Shown piece after piece: positions 40,113-48,838 of a DNA stretch of 64,000 nucleotides. The position numbers were made by a program, and so were the translations under genes. Each line of letters starts with the position of its first letter. The stretch's first letter is position 1. This DNA comes from an uncultured Atopobiaceae bacterium (lineage in GTDB: Bacteria > Actinomycetota > Coriobacteriia > Coriobacteriales > Atopobiaceae). The stretch spans positions 1 to 64,000 of the forward strand of contig CALUHH010000001.1 in assembly GCA_944320385.1 (NCBI GenBank). The letters are read 5' to 3'. The notes beneath the pieces were generated by a model. It saw nothing but the letters and a program-made list of their open reading frames with translations. It did not search any database and was not told the origin of the DNA.

Positions 40113-41624
40113 CTAGCGCCTCTTGTAGAACGCGTGGACGTCGCGGCCCATGGCCTCGAGCGTGGGCTCGTCGACGTAGGCCATGTGCCCGCAGCCGTAG
40201 CGGTACCAGCTCACGCGGCTCTTGAGCTCGGGCGAGAGGAACTGGCAGCTCATGTCATGGACCACGTTCCACCAGGTGGTGGCGGCGTCATAGCGGCCGC
40301 CGATGATCGCGAGCTTGCAGGTGGGGTTGCGGCGCAGGGCCACGGCGATGTCGAGCGACACGTTGGGCGTCGCCACCTCGCCCAGGCCGGGCTCCTCATG
40401 GCCCCAGTTCCAGCTCGCGTTGACCTTGTCGTAGTTGTTGGTGAGGTAGCGCGCCGGGCCCTCATAGCCCAGCTCGTCGGCGCAGAAGCGGCGGAACGCC
40501 CGCGCCCACGCGCCCTCGAGCGCGTCGTCGGCGGCGTCCTCCCCCGCGAGCCACATGTCGTAGCTCTGCATGGGCGAGGGCTCGTCGGCCGAGAAGCGTG
40601 TGTCCAGCCTGCCGCAGACGCGGCGCTCGGAGGCGAGCAGGTGCGTCCGGAAGTCGAGGAGGTCGATGCGCAGGTGATGCGCCAGGATGTGCTCGACGGG
40701 CAGGCCGATGAAGTTGGCCATCTGCTCGGCCACCGCGCGCTCGCGGTCCTCGCCCAGGCGGTCGCCGCGCAGAAGCGCCGGCGCGAGCTCGTCCTCGGCG
40801 AAGGCCATCGCGCGGTCGAACCACTCGTCCTCGTCCACGCCGGCCCCCGCCTTGCCAAAGAACTGGGCCGTGGCGGCGTAAGTGGGCATCATGCCCAGGT
40901 AGTAGAGGTCGTCGCCGGGGTTGAGCAGACCCGCGATGTTGAAGACGGCCGAGAGCATGACCACGCCCGTGAGCTGGACGCCGCGCTCGCCGAGCAGGCG
41001 CATGAGCACGGAGTTGCGCACCGTGCCGTACGACTCGCCGTAGAGGTACAGCGGGCTCGACCAGCGGCCGTTCTCCGTGAGCCACGCGCAGATGGCGCGC
41101 GCGAAGGCGTCCGCGTCGCCGTCGGTGCAGAAGACCTTCTTGGGGTCGGCGTCCTCGGCGAGCACCGACCACCCGGTGCCGAGCGCGTCCAGGAACACCA
41201 CGTCGGAGTCAACCAGCAGTGTATGCGGGTTGTCCACGACCGGGGCGTCCGCGCGCACGTGGCGCACGCCGTCGGTCATCACGCGCTTGGGACCGATGCC
41301 GCCGAAGTTGATGGGAACCGAGCTCGAGCCCGGTCCGCCGTTGTACGCAAAGGTCACCGGGCGCGCGGGGTCAGCGTGCCCCTCGTCGTCGACCGCCACG
41401 TACGAGAGCGAGAACATCCGGCCGATGAGCGCGCCGGCGTCGTCGCGCACCTCCAGATGCGCGGCGCGCGCCTCGTAGTCGAGGCTCCGCTCACCGTCCG
41501 TCCAGCTCAGACGCGCCGACGCCGGCTCGGGCACGCTCGTGGCGCGCTCGGCGGGCACGACGGCGTAGGCACGGGTCCGCTCCTTCTCCTGGGCGCTCGG
41601 CGCCCCCTTCTCCTCGTCTGCCAT
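40113..41624 (-). CDS. S10 family serine carboxypeptidase-like protein
   Basis: 503 residues, no signal peptide seen. The S10 hallmarks are FAYNGGPGSSS for the oxyanion hole, the nucleophile in LYLYGESYGT and the catalytic His in YRYGCGHMAY, with an Asp candidate in IIGGRYDAATT. Such proteins cleave C-terminal residues or act as acyl hydrolases; bacterial members are cytosolic or exported. ATG at 41624 has AAGGGGAG. It is divergent from kup, with about 115 bases between them. Confidence 0.88.
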   Translation of the reverse strand: MADEEKGAPSAQEKERTRAYAVVPAERATSVPEPASARLSWTDGERSLDYEARAAHLEVRDDAGALIGRMFSLSYVAVDDEGHADPARPVTFAYNGGPGSSSVPINFGGIGPKRVMTDGVRHVRADAPVVDNPHTLLVDSDVVFLDALGTGWSVLAEDADPKKVFCTDGDADAFARAICAWLTENGRWSSPLYLYGESYGTVRNSVLMRLLGERGVQLTGVVMLSAVFNIAGLLNPGDDLYYLGMMPTYAATAQFFGKAGAGVDEDEWFDRAMAFAEDELAPALLRGDRLGEDRERAVAEQMANFIGLPVEHILAHHLRIDLLDFRTHLLASERRVCGRLDTRFSADEPSPMQSYDMWLAGEDAADDALEGAWARAFRRFCADELGYEGPARYLTNNYDKVNASWNWGHEEPGLGEVATPNVSLDIAVALRRNPTCKLAIIGGRYDAATTWWNVVHDMSCQFLSPELKSRVSWYRYGCGHMAYVDEPTLEAMGRDVHAFYKRR

Positions 41625-41741
41625 CTCTCCCCTTTCGGCCGGATACCTTACTCGCAGCACATTCTACCCATGCGACAAAGTGATACGCTAGGCTGTCAGG
41701 CCACACGGCCCCTCATCGTTGGAAATCGAGTTTGGAGCGTC

Positions 41742-43976
41742 ATGACTGCGAAGGAAACCACGCTGGCACACGGAGGCCACAAGGCCAAGAGCGCCGGCAT
41801 CCCGCTCTCCGCGGCAATGATCCTCGTCACGCTGGGCGTCGTCTACGGCGACATCGGCACGAGCCCCATGTACACTCTCAAGGCGATCATCTCCGGCAAC
41901 GGCGGACTCGCCACCATGTCCGAGGACGTCGTCCTCGGCGCCCTCTCCCTCATCATCTGGACCCTCACGCTCATCACGACCGTCAAGTACGTGCTCGTGG
42001 CGATGAAGGCAGACAACCACAACGAGGGCGGCATCTTCGCGCTCTACAGCCTCGTCAAGCGCTGCGGCCGGTGGCTCATCATCCCCGCCATGATCGGCGG
42101 CGCCGCGCTGCTCGCCGACGGCATCCTCACCCCGGCCGTCACCGTGACCACGGCCATCGAGGGCCTGCGGACGGTCGACTTCCTCTACCGGATCATCGGT
42201 GACAACCAGCAGATCGTCATCGCGATCGTGGTGTGCATCATCAGCGTGCTCTTCTTCGTCCAGAAGGCGGGCACCTCGAAGATCGGCAAGGGCTTCGGCC
42301 CCATCATGACGCTGTGGTTCCTCTTCCTCGCCGTGGCGGGCCTGCCGCACATCTTCGAGAACTTCGGCGTGCTGCGCGCCCTCAACCCCGTGCGCGGCAT
42401 CATGTTCCTGTTCAACGGCAACCTCAACGCCGCCGGCGTCATGGTCCTGGGCAACGTGTTCCTCTGCACCACCGGCGCTGAGGCCCTCTACTCCGACATG
42501 GGCCACGTCGGCAAGCCCAACATCTACGCCACCTGGCCGTTCGTGAAGGTCTGCCTCATCCTCAACTACCTGGGCCAGGGCGCATGGATCCTCGCCAACA
42601 ACGGCTCCGCCGAGCTCGGCTCCATCGCCGACCTCAACCCGTTCTTCCAGATGCTGCCCGAGCAGGTGCGCGTCTTCGCCGTCCTGCTCTCCACCCTCGC
42701 CGCGATCATCGCCTCCCAGGCGCTCATCACCGGCTCCTTCTCCATCGTCTCCGAGGCGGTGCGCCTGGACCTCATGCCCCACATGCGCATCAACTACCCG
42801 TCCGAGACCAAGGGCCAGATCTACATCCCCATGATCAACAACGTCATGTGGGTCGCCTGCATCTGCGTGGTGCTGTTCTTCCAGACCTCGGCGCACATGG
42901 AGGCCGCCTACGGCCTGGCCATCACCGTGACGATGCTCATGACCACGGTGCTGCTCTTCACGTACCTCTCGCGCATCCGTCACCAGACGGCGCTGGCCAT
43001 CCCGTTTGCGATCTTCTTCGGCGCCATCGAGTTCATGTTCTTCTTCTCTAGCCTCACGAAGTTCTTCCACGGCGGCTACGTCACCGTGGTCATCGCGTCC
43101 GCGATCTTCCTGGTCATGTACGTGTGGCGCCGCGGCACCGCCGTCGAGCGCACGCAGACGATGTACCTGCCCGTGGTGAAGTACCTCGACCAGATCTTCG
43201 ACCTCAGCCACGACGAGGACTACCCGCTGCTCGCCGACAACCTGGTCTTCCTGACCAACGACTCGTCCTTCGACAAGCTCGACCGCGACATCCTCTACTC
43301 GATCCTGGACAAGCAGCCCAAGCGCGCCAAGGCGTACTACTTCCTCAACGTCCAGGTGACCGAGGAGCCCTTCACGCACGAGTACCTCGTCGAGGACTTT
43401 GGCACGGACTTCCTCTTCAAGGTGCAGCTGCGCCTGGGCTTCAAGGTCAACCAGCGCGTCAACACCTACCTCTACCAGATCGTCTCCAGCCTGGTGGAGC
43501 GCGGCCAGCTCGCCCCGCAGGAGCACAAGTACTCGATCTACCTCGAGCCGAGCCAGGTCGGCGACTTCAAGTTCTGCCTCATCCGCAAGACGCTCTCCCC
43601 CGAGACCGAGATCTCCGGCATCAACCGCCGCTGCATGGAGCTCAAGTACTTCATCCGCAGCCTCTGCGGCTCGCCCGCGCGCTGGTACGGCCTCGAGAAC
43701 TCCAGCCTGATCTACGAGTACGTGCCGCTCTTCTCGCGCACCAAGCGCCAGCACAAGCTCTCGCGCGTCGAGCTGCCCGAGAGCGAGCGCGTCGTCCCCA
43801 AGCCCTCCCCCGCCGAGGTCGAGTCGCGCGAGGAGGAAGAGGACATCTTCTCCATCCGCATGCGCGAGGACCGCGAGCGCTCCGTCGAGGAGGCGACCGC
43901 CGTCGTGGGCGGCGACACCGCGAGCTTCCGCCCCCTGCTCGACGACGAGGAGGACGAGGACGAGGCCACGGAGTAG
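41742..43976 (+). CDS. kup: KUP-family potassium uptake protein
   Basis: 744 residues with about twelve membrane helices in the first 460. The signature GVVYGDIGTSPMYTLK is at the start, followed by LSLIIWTLTLITTVKYV and NHNEGGIFALYSL. The cytosolic C-terminus is long and strongly acidic at its end (DDEEDEDEATE). It imports K+, probably with H+. ATG at 41742 follows GGAG closely. A weak TTCTAC/TACGCT pair stands about 50 bases upstream. A strong terminator follows. Confidence 0.93.
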   Translation: MTAKETTLAHGGHKAKSAGIPLSAAMILVTLGVVYGDIGTSPMYTLKAIISGNGGLATMSEDVVLGALSLIIWTLTLITTVKYVLVAMKADNHNEGGIFALYSLVKRCGRWLIIPAMIGGAALLADGILTPAVTVTTAIEGLRTVDFLYRIIGDNQQIVIAIVVCIISVLFFVQKAGTSKIGKGFGPIMTLWFLFLAVAGLPHIFENFGVLRALNPVRGIMFLFNGNLNAAGVMVLGNVFLCTTGAEALYSDMGHVGKPNIYATWPFVKVCLILNYLGQGAWILANNGSAELGSIADLNPFFQMLPEQVRVFAVLLSTLAAIIASQALITGSFSIVSEAVRLDLMPHMRINYPSETKGQIYIPMINNVMWVACICVVLFFQTSAHMEAAYGLAITVTMLMTTVLLFTYLSRIRHQTALAIPFAIFFGAIEFMFFFSSLTKFFHGGYVTVVIASAIFLVMYVWRRGTAVERTQTMYLPVVKYLDQIFDLSHDEDYPLLADNLVFLTNDSSFDKLDRDILYSILDKQPKRAKAYYFLNVQVTEEPFTHEYLVEDFGTDFLFKVQLRLGFKVNQRVNTYLYQIVSSLVERGQLAPQEHKYSIYLEPSQVGDFKFCLIRKTLSPETEISGINRRCMELKYFIRSLCGSPARWYGLENSSLIYEYVPLFSRTKRQHKLSRVELPESERVVPKPSPAEVESREEEEDIFSIRMREDRERSVEEATAVVGGDTASFRPLLDDEEDEDEATE

Positions 43977-44000
43977 CCTTTCCCAGCCGCGCTCACTGAC

Positions 44001-44041
44001 GCGGCGGGCCCTCCTGCACGAGGAGGGCCCGCCGCCTTTTT
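44001..44041 (+). terminator. Strong bidirectional terminator between kup and the citrate synthase gene
   Basis: Perfect 15-base arms (GCGGCGGGCCCTCCT, 44001-44015, with 44021-44035), a 5-base loop GCACG and CTTTTT after it on the plus strand. Confidence 0.92.
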
Positions 44042-44085
44042 CGGCTCAAACCCAAATTTGGATCGCGGCCCGGGACGAGTCGTCG

Positions 44086-44097
44086 GGCGAGAAGAAC
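44086..44097 (+). repeat. GGCGAGAAGAAC motif copy (intergenic)
   Basis: Exact 12-mer followed by GTG, 15 bases from the citrate synthase stop codon in the convergent spacer. Confidence 0.6.
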
Positions 44098-44111
44098 GTG
44101 CCGCCGCGACC

Positions 44112-45563
44112 CTAGCGCTCACTCATGGGCACGTACGCTCCGCTATGGGGCAGGACGGAGTTGTACGCCGGGCGGATGATGCGGCCCGCGCCGTAGAGCT
44201 CCTCCATGCGGTGCGCGGTCCAGCCGGCCAGGCGCGCCATGGCGAAGATCGGCGTGAAGAGGTCCTGCGGGATGCCGAGCATCGAGTAGACGAAGCCGGT
44301 GTACATGTCGATGTTGGTGGAGATGGGCTTGGTGATGCCGCGGACGTCGCGCATGACCTGGGGGCCCAGGCGCTCGATGCTGGCGATGAGGTCGAGCTTC
44401 TCGACCTGCCCCTTCTGCTCGGCGAGGCGGCGCGCGTACGCGCGGATGATCTCGGCGCGCGGGTCGGTCTTGGTGTAGACCGCGTGCCCGAGGCCGTAGA
44501 GCAGGCCTGCCTTGTCAAAGGCCTCCTTGCGCAAGATCTTGCCCAGGTAGTCCGCGACCTCGTCATCGTTGTCCCAGTTACGCACGTGCGCGGCCACGTC
44601 CTCGATCATGTCGCCGGCCTTGAAGTTGGCGCCGCCGTGCTTGGGGCCCTTGAGGGAGCCGATGGCCGCCGCGTAGGCGGAGTAGGCGTCGGTGCCGGAG
44701 GAGGAGAGGACGCGCGTGGTGAACGTGGAGTTGTTGCCGCCGCCGTGCTCCGCGTGCAGGATGAGCATGACGTCGAGCAGCATGGCCTCCTCGTGCGAGA
44801 AGCCCTCGTCGCTGCGCAGGACGTCGAGCACGGTCTCGGCCATCGAGTAGCCCTCGCGCACGGGCGGCACCACGAGCTTGGTGTCGTTGAGCTCGGCCAC
44901 GTGGGCCGCGTGCGCCACGGCCGCCGTGCGCGGCCAGCGGCCGAGCAGCGACAGGGCGACGTCGATCTCATGCGTCGGCGAGATGTCGTCGGGCGTGGGG
45001 TCGAAGGCGTAGAGCAGCAGCGTGGCGCGCTGCAGGACGTTCATGATGGAGTGGCTGTACGTCGCGCGCGGGAAGATGCCCAGGTAGCCCTCGGGCAGCT
45101 GCTTGCGGGCGTCGATGCGCGCGCGGAAATCGTCGAGCTCCTCGCGCGTGGGGAGGCGCCCGGCAATGAGCAGGTAGGCCACCTCCTCGTAGCCAAAGCG
45201 ATCCTCGGCCTGCGCGCCGTCGATGAGCTGGTCGACGTCGTAGCCGCGATAGATCAGCCGGCCGTCGTCGGGCTCGATGCCGTGGTCGGTCCTGTTGTAG
45301 CCGTGCACGTTGGAGATCGTCGTGAGGCCCACGAGCACGCCGGAGCCGTCCGCGTTGCGCAGGCCGCGCTTGACGTCGTACTTCTCGTACAGCTCCTGCG
45401 GCACCACGTCCACGTCCTCGTAGCCGTGGTAGAGGCCGTCGGAGACCGGAGGCTGCCCCAGGGCCACCGAGGGCATGGGATAGGCGTCGGCCACGTGGTC
45501 GAAGGCCGGCGTGTCGCGCGGCGTGAGGATGGGCCAGCCGGCCCCCTTGGAAAGGCGAATCAT
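44112..45563 (-). CDS. Citrate synthase
   Basis: 483 residues. Active-site regions are visible: SLKGPKHGGAN and GLGHAVYTKTDPRA with the two histidines, and an Asp further on near NIDMYTGFVYSMLG. The N-terminus is extended compared with the usual 370-430 residue bacterial forms. It condenses acetyl-CoA and oxaloacetate; in such fermenters it probably supplies 2-oxoglutarate for glutamate. ATG follows AAGGAGGT. The ACT-domain gene lies 74 bases upstream in the same direction. Confidence 0.92.
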   Translation of the reverse strand: MIRLSKGAGWPILTPRDTPAFDHVADAYPMPSVALGQPPVSDGLYHGYEDVDVVPQELYEKYDVKRGLRNADGSGVLVGLTTISNVHGYNRTDHGIEPDDGRLIYRGYDVDQLIDGAQAEDRFGYEEVAYLLIAGRLPTREELDDFRARIDARKQLPEGYLGIFPRATYSHSIMNVLQRATLLLYAFDPTPDDISPTHEIDVALSLLGRWPRTAAVAHAAHVAELNDTKLVVPPVREGYSMAETVLDVLRSDEGFSHEEAMLLDVMLILHAEHGGGNNSTFTTRVLSSSGTDAYSAYAAAIGSLKGPKHGGANFKAGDMIEDVAAHVRNWDNDDEVADYLGKILRKEAFDKAGLLYGLGHAVYTKTDPRAEIIRAYARRLAEQKGQVEKLDLIASIERLGPQVMRDVRGITKPISTNIDMYTGFVYSMLGIPQDLFTPIFAMARLAGWTAHRMEELYGAGRIIRPAYNSVLPHSGAYVPMSER

Positions 45564-45637
45564 GGGCTACCTCCTTCTATAAAGCTCGGGGCCGGATCTC
45601 CCGGCCCCAACGCGCACTCGGCCCTGGAAAAGCGGGG

Positions 45638-45943
45638 CTAGAGGCGGTACATGTACTTGAAGACCTCCTCGCGCTGCATCACGATCTGCACGCCCAGGCT
45701 CTCCGAGAGCCCGTCCAGCTGGCCCTTGAGCTCGGAGAAGTCGGCGTCGCCGAGGTCGACGAGCATGGTCATCGTGAAGATGCCCTGCAGGATGGTCTGG
45801 GAGATGTCGAGGATGTTGGCCGAGCGCTCGCTCAGCGCCCCCGCGACCGCGGCGACGATGCCGGGGCGGTCGCTGCCCAGCACGGTGATGATCGCGCGGC
45901 TCTGGGGTGCGGCGTTGGTCGTCGCCATGCCGTTGTCCGCCAT
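45638..45943 (-). CDS. ACT-domain protein (UPF0237 type)
   Basis: 101 residues forming one or two ACT-like folds: AIITVLGSDRPGIVAAVAGALSE, then NILDISQTILQGIFTM. These match UPF0237, small cytosolic proteins thought to sense amino acids. ATG at 45943 follows AAGGAGG. In many Gram-positive genomes this gene is followed by one for a PFL-like DUF711 protein; here it precedes citrate synthase instead. A GGGGCCG/CGGCCCC stem lies after the stop (about 45578-45605). Confidence 0.88.
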   Translation of the reverse strand: MADNGMATTNAAPQSRAIITVLGSDRPGIVAAVAGALSERSANILDISQTILQGIFTMTMLVDLGDADFSELKGQLDGLSESLGVQIVMQREEVFKYMYRL

Positions 45944-45988
45944 GGTGCCTCCTTGGGTGTGGCGCATTCGGGTGTTCAGTTCATGCCC

Positions 45989-46017
45989 ATTCTACCCGGC
46001 GGGGCACCCCCCGTCAC
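45989..46017 (-). promoter_or_regulatory. Promoter of the ACT-domain gene
   Basis: On the minus strand GTGACG (46012-46017) and TAGAAT (45989-45994) are 17 bases apart, about 45 bases before the start codon. Confidence 0.5.
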
Positions 46018-46086
46018 ACCATGCACACGCAACCGTGCGCGAGACGTAACCTCGCGGCACCGCGGCAACGCGCGGCGGCAACGCCG

Positions 46087-46584
46087 CTAGTTCTGGCCCT
46101 CCTCGCCCATGCGCCGCTCAAAGAGCACGGCCACGTCCTCGGGCGTGATGCCGAGCGCGATGGCCAGCTCGGCCGCGGAGCGCTCGCGCGCCTCCTTGAG
46201 GATGCGCTCGTAGGCCACCGGCGGCTTCTTGTTGCGGGCGGAGAGGTCGGCGATGCGGATGCGGAAGGTCTTGGCGATGCGCACCGAGTCCAGGCACGAG
46301 CCCTGGCGCATCTCGCTGCGGTAGTGCTCCTCCTCGAGCGAGTTGTTGCGTGCGGTGAAGCTCTCCACCTCGAGGGCGGGGTACCCGTCGATGATGCTCT
46401 GCGCCTCGTCGCGCGTGAGGACCGGCCTCAAGCGCGCCTCGTTGGCAATGGGGAAGCTGATGTGCACCGGGTGGCGCTTGCCCACCGGGAGCAGCCGATA
46501 GACCGCCTGGGGCCCCTCCGTCACTTCCTCCACGCGACAGACTCCCTGACCGGGATGGACGAGGTACTCCCCAATGGCATACAT
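46087..46584 (-). CDS. CarD/CdnL-type transcription factor
   Basis: 165 residues. The N-terminal Tudor-like RNA polymerase interaction domain (IGEYLVHPGQGVCRVEEV) is followed by an alpha-helical DNA-binding part (AYERILKEARERSAAELAIAL). Members bind the polymerase beta subunit and stabilise open complexes at many promoters. ATG follows AAAGGAG, with an extended -10 upstream. It is monocistronic. Confidence 0.9.
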   Translation of the reverse strand: MYAIGEYLVHPGQGVCRVEEVTEGPQAVYRLLPVGKRHPVHISFPIANEARLRPVLTRDEAQSIIDGYPALEVESFTARNNSLEEEHYRSEMRQGSCLDSVRIAKTFRIRIADLSARNKKPPVAYERILKEARERSAAELAIALGITPEDVAVLFERRMGEEGQN

Positions 46585-46608
46585 AAGCCACTCCTTTCAC
46601 GTTTGCCC

Positions 46609-46614
46609 AGTATA
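46609..46614 (-). promoter_or_regulatory. Extended -10 of the carD gene
   Basis: TGCTATACT on the minus strand gives TATACT preceded by TG, 25 bases from the start codon. No good -35 is seen, which suits an extended -10. Confidence 0.55.
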
Positions 46615-46641
46615 GCACGGGTATGGCACGGAAAAGGAGAA

Positions 46642-46692
46642 ATGCATGCCGTTTACGGAAACAGTATTGAATCCTTAAGCGCTCTCAAGTAG
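46642..46692 (+). CDS. Possible 16-codon leader-type frame
   Basis: AAAAGGAGAAATG gives a good ribosome-binding site for a frame of 16 codons (MHAVYGNSIESLSALK). It lies in the carD upstream region on the opposite strand and no gene follows it on the plus strand. It could be a chance match. Confidence 0.15.
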   Translation: MHAVYGNSIESLSALK

Positions 46693-46722
46693 GTTAGTGC
46701 CTTTATAACTTATGGCTTCCAC

Positions 46723-47418
46723 CTAGTCGACGAGAGTGATGGAGGCGATGACGGGCTGCGTGTCGGCCGTGACCAGACCGCTCTGCTCGTCGGCGATGGT
46801 CACGCCCTCGCAGATGGCGTCGACGACCTCCATGCCCGAGGTCACGGTGCCAAAGGCCGCGTACTGGCCGTCGAGCGAGTCGGTGGTCTCCTGCATGATG
46901 AAGAACTGCGAGCTCGCAGAGTCGGGATCGCTCGCGCGCGCCATCGAGATGGTGCCGCGGGTGTGCGGGATGTTGTTCTCCACCCCGTTGTCCGCGAACT
47001 CGCCCTTGATGGTCTGGCCGGACCCGCCCGTGCCGTCGCCGTTGGGGTCGCCGCCCTGGATCATGAAGCCCGGCACCACGCGGTGGAACGTGAGGCCGTC
47101 GTAGAACCCCTCCTCAACGAGGTGGCAGAAGTTGGAGACCGTGATCGGCGCCGCGTTGGCGTTGAGGGCCACCTCGATCGTGCCGTAGCCCTCGACTTCG
47201 ATGACCGCGTGGTGGACGCCCGTGGCGTAGGGGTCGTCCTCGCTGACGGAGGTGATGTCGGCGGTCGACTCCTGCTCCTGAGCGGCGGGCGCGTCGTCGT
47301 CCTGGGCCTGTGAGGCCGGCTCGCCGGTGCAGCCGGCGACGAGCGCCACGACGCAGGCGGCAAGGACGAGGGACAGGATGCCGAGATGAACGGGGCGCCT
47401 CTTGTGGTTGCGGTTCAC
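46723..47418 (-). CDS. Cyclophilin-type peptidyl-prolyl isomerase lipoprotein
   Basis: 231 residues. A signal peptide ends in the lipobox LVAGC (Cys at about 30), so the protein is lipid-anchored outside the membrane. After an acidic linker the cyclophilin domain shows FHRVVPGFMIQGGDPNGDGTGG and GTISMARASDPDSASSQFFI. It assists folding of exported proteins. Start is GTG at 47418 behind AAAGGAA. It follows the brnQ gene by 13 bases and is likely co-transcribed. Confidence 0.92.
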   Translation of the reverse strand: MNRNHKRRPVHLGILSLVLAACVVALVAGCTGEPASQAQDDDAPAAQEQESTADITSVSEDDPYATGVHHAVIEVEGYGTIEVALNANAAPITVSNFCHLVEEGFYDGLTFHRVVPGFMIQGGDPNGDGTGGSGQTIKGEFADNGVENNIPHTRGTISMARASDPDSASSQFFIMQETTDSLDGQYAAFGTVTSGMEVVDAICEGVTIADEQSGLVTADTQPVIASITLVD

Positions 47419-47431
47419 GTGGGTTCCTTTC

Positions 47432-48823
47432 TCACGAGGTCGGGTCGGCAGGCACGCGGCCCGCGCGCAGGCGGCGGGCAGCAAGGGTGACGGCAACGGA
47501 GCCGGCGGCGGCGAGCGCCGCGGGGAGCACCCACCCGAGGCCGAGGCCGGCGAGCGGGAGGGCGTCGAGGGGCAGGGCAAGATCGGGCGCGAGGGCGTCG
47601 CGCGCGGCCTCAAGCGAGCTCACGAGAACGGTGACGCCCACCGTCCAGGGCCAGACGGGCGCCACCGCGTCGCAGCGGCGGCGCAGCATGCCCATGATCA
47701 CGAGCACGATGGCGGGCGGGTAGAGCGCCCCCAGCAAAGACGCCGAGAAGGACAGGATGGCGTCGAGCCCGAGGTTGGAGACCGCGCAGGAGAACGCCGC
47801 GAAGACGAGGGCGCAGGCGCGATACGAGACGCGGGGCAGCTCCTCGGCGAAGTAGCTGCCGCAGCAGCTGATGAGGCCGACGCACACGTTGAGGCAGGCC
47901 AGCAGGAAGATGACCGCCACGATCACCGTCCCCGCCAGGCCAAAGTGGAGCGTCGCGGACTCCGTGATGACCACGGCCCCGTTGGTCACGCCCGGAAGCT
48001 CGGCGGAGAGCTCCAGGCCCACCGCGCACAGGCCGCCGTAGACGGCCATCATGAGCGCGCCCGCGATCGCGCCGGCACGGCACACCTCGCGCATGACGCC
48101 CCGTTCGTCCGCGACGCCCAGGCCCCGGACGTTCTCCGCGATGACGAGGCCAAAGGTCAGCGAGGCCAGAAGGTCCATCGTCTGGTAGCCCGTGAGAAAG
48201 CCCTGCACCGCCGCGTTGCCGTCATAGGGCGCGACCGGCGCCGCCGGCGGCGTCGCTCCCCCGCCGAGCAGCGAGGCGGCCGACGCGAGCACCACCGCGA
48301 CGATGAGCGCGATCAGCGCGGGCCCGGTGACGCGCCCGAGAAACCGCGTGAGGCGCCCCGGGTGAAGCGCGAGGACGAAGGCCAGCGCGAAGAAGGCGAC
48401 CGAGAACGCGAGGCGCGCGGCGTCGACCGAGAGGCCCGCGGGCAGCAGCGGCGCGAGCATCTCAAAGGCCGTCGAGGCCGTGCGCGGGATGGCCAGGCAC
48501 GGCCCGATGGCGAGGTAGACCAGGGCCACGAAGACGCGCGCAAAGACCGGGTGCACGCGCGCGGCGAGCTCGCGCAGGGTTCCCGCGAGCGCCACGGCGA
48601 CGATGCCCAGGACAGGAAGGCCCACGCCGGCGACGAAGAAGCCTGCGAGCGCGGGGAGGCCCGCGGTGCCGGCCTGCGCGCCCAGCAGGGGCGGCAGGAT
48701 GAGGTTGCCCGCGCCAAAGAACATCGAGAAGAGCGTGATGCCCACCGAGAGCGTCTGGCGCGGGGCGAGCGACGACCCGGCGCGCCCGGACGCCGTCGAC
48801 GGCCCCGCGTTCTTGTCGCCCAT
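47432..48823 (-). CDS. brnQ: Branched-chain amino acid transporter, BrnQ type
   Basis: 463 residues with about twelve helices. The opening LSVGITLFSMFFGAGNLILPP, then GQ-like TGYQTMDLLASLTFG and ACLNVCVGLISCC are LIVCS-family features. It imports Leu, Ile and Val with a cation. The tannase-like gene ends its reading 15 bases upstream, so brnQ is inside a three-gene run with the cyclophilin gene. Confidence 0.9.
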   Translation of the reverse strand: MGDKNAGPSTASGRAGSSLAPRQTLSVGITLFSMFFGAGNLILPPLLGAQAGTAGLPALAGFFVAGVGLPVLGIVAVALAGTLRELAARVHPVFARVFVALVYLAIGPCLAIPRTASTAFEMLAPLLPAGLSVDAARLAFSVAFFALAFVLALHPGRLTRFLGRVTGPALIALIVAVVLASAASLLGGGATPPAAPVAPYDGNAAVQGFLTGYQTMDLLASLTFGLVIAENVRGLGVADERGVMREVCRAGAIAGALMMAVYGGLCAVGLELSAELPGVTNGAVVITESATLHFGLAGTVIVAVIFLLACLNVCVGLISCCGSYFAEELPRVSYRACALVFAAFSCAVSNLGLDAILSFSASLLGALYPPAIVLVIMGMLRRRCDAVAPVWPWTVGVTVLVSSLEAARDALAPDLALPLDALPLAGLGLGWVLPAALAAAGSVAVTLAARRLRAGRVPADPTS

Positions 48824-48838
48824 CCTACGGACGCCCCC

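Noticed and set aside
39882..41741. A long plus-strand frame extending kup upstream by 620 codons
   Set aside because: It is antisense to the S10 peptidase gene and reads through the repeat cluster. The KUP signature and ribosome-binding site place the start at 41742.
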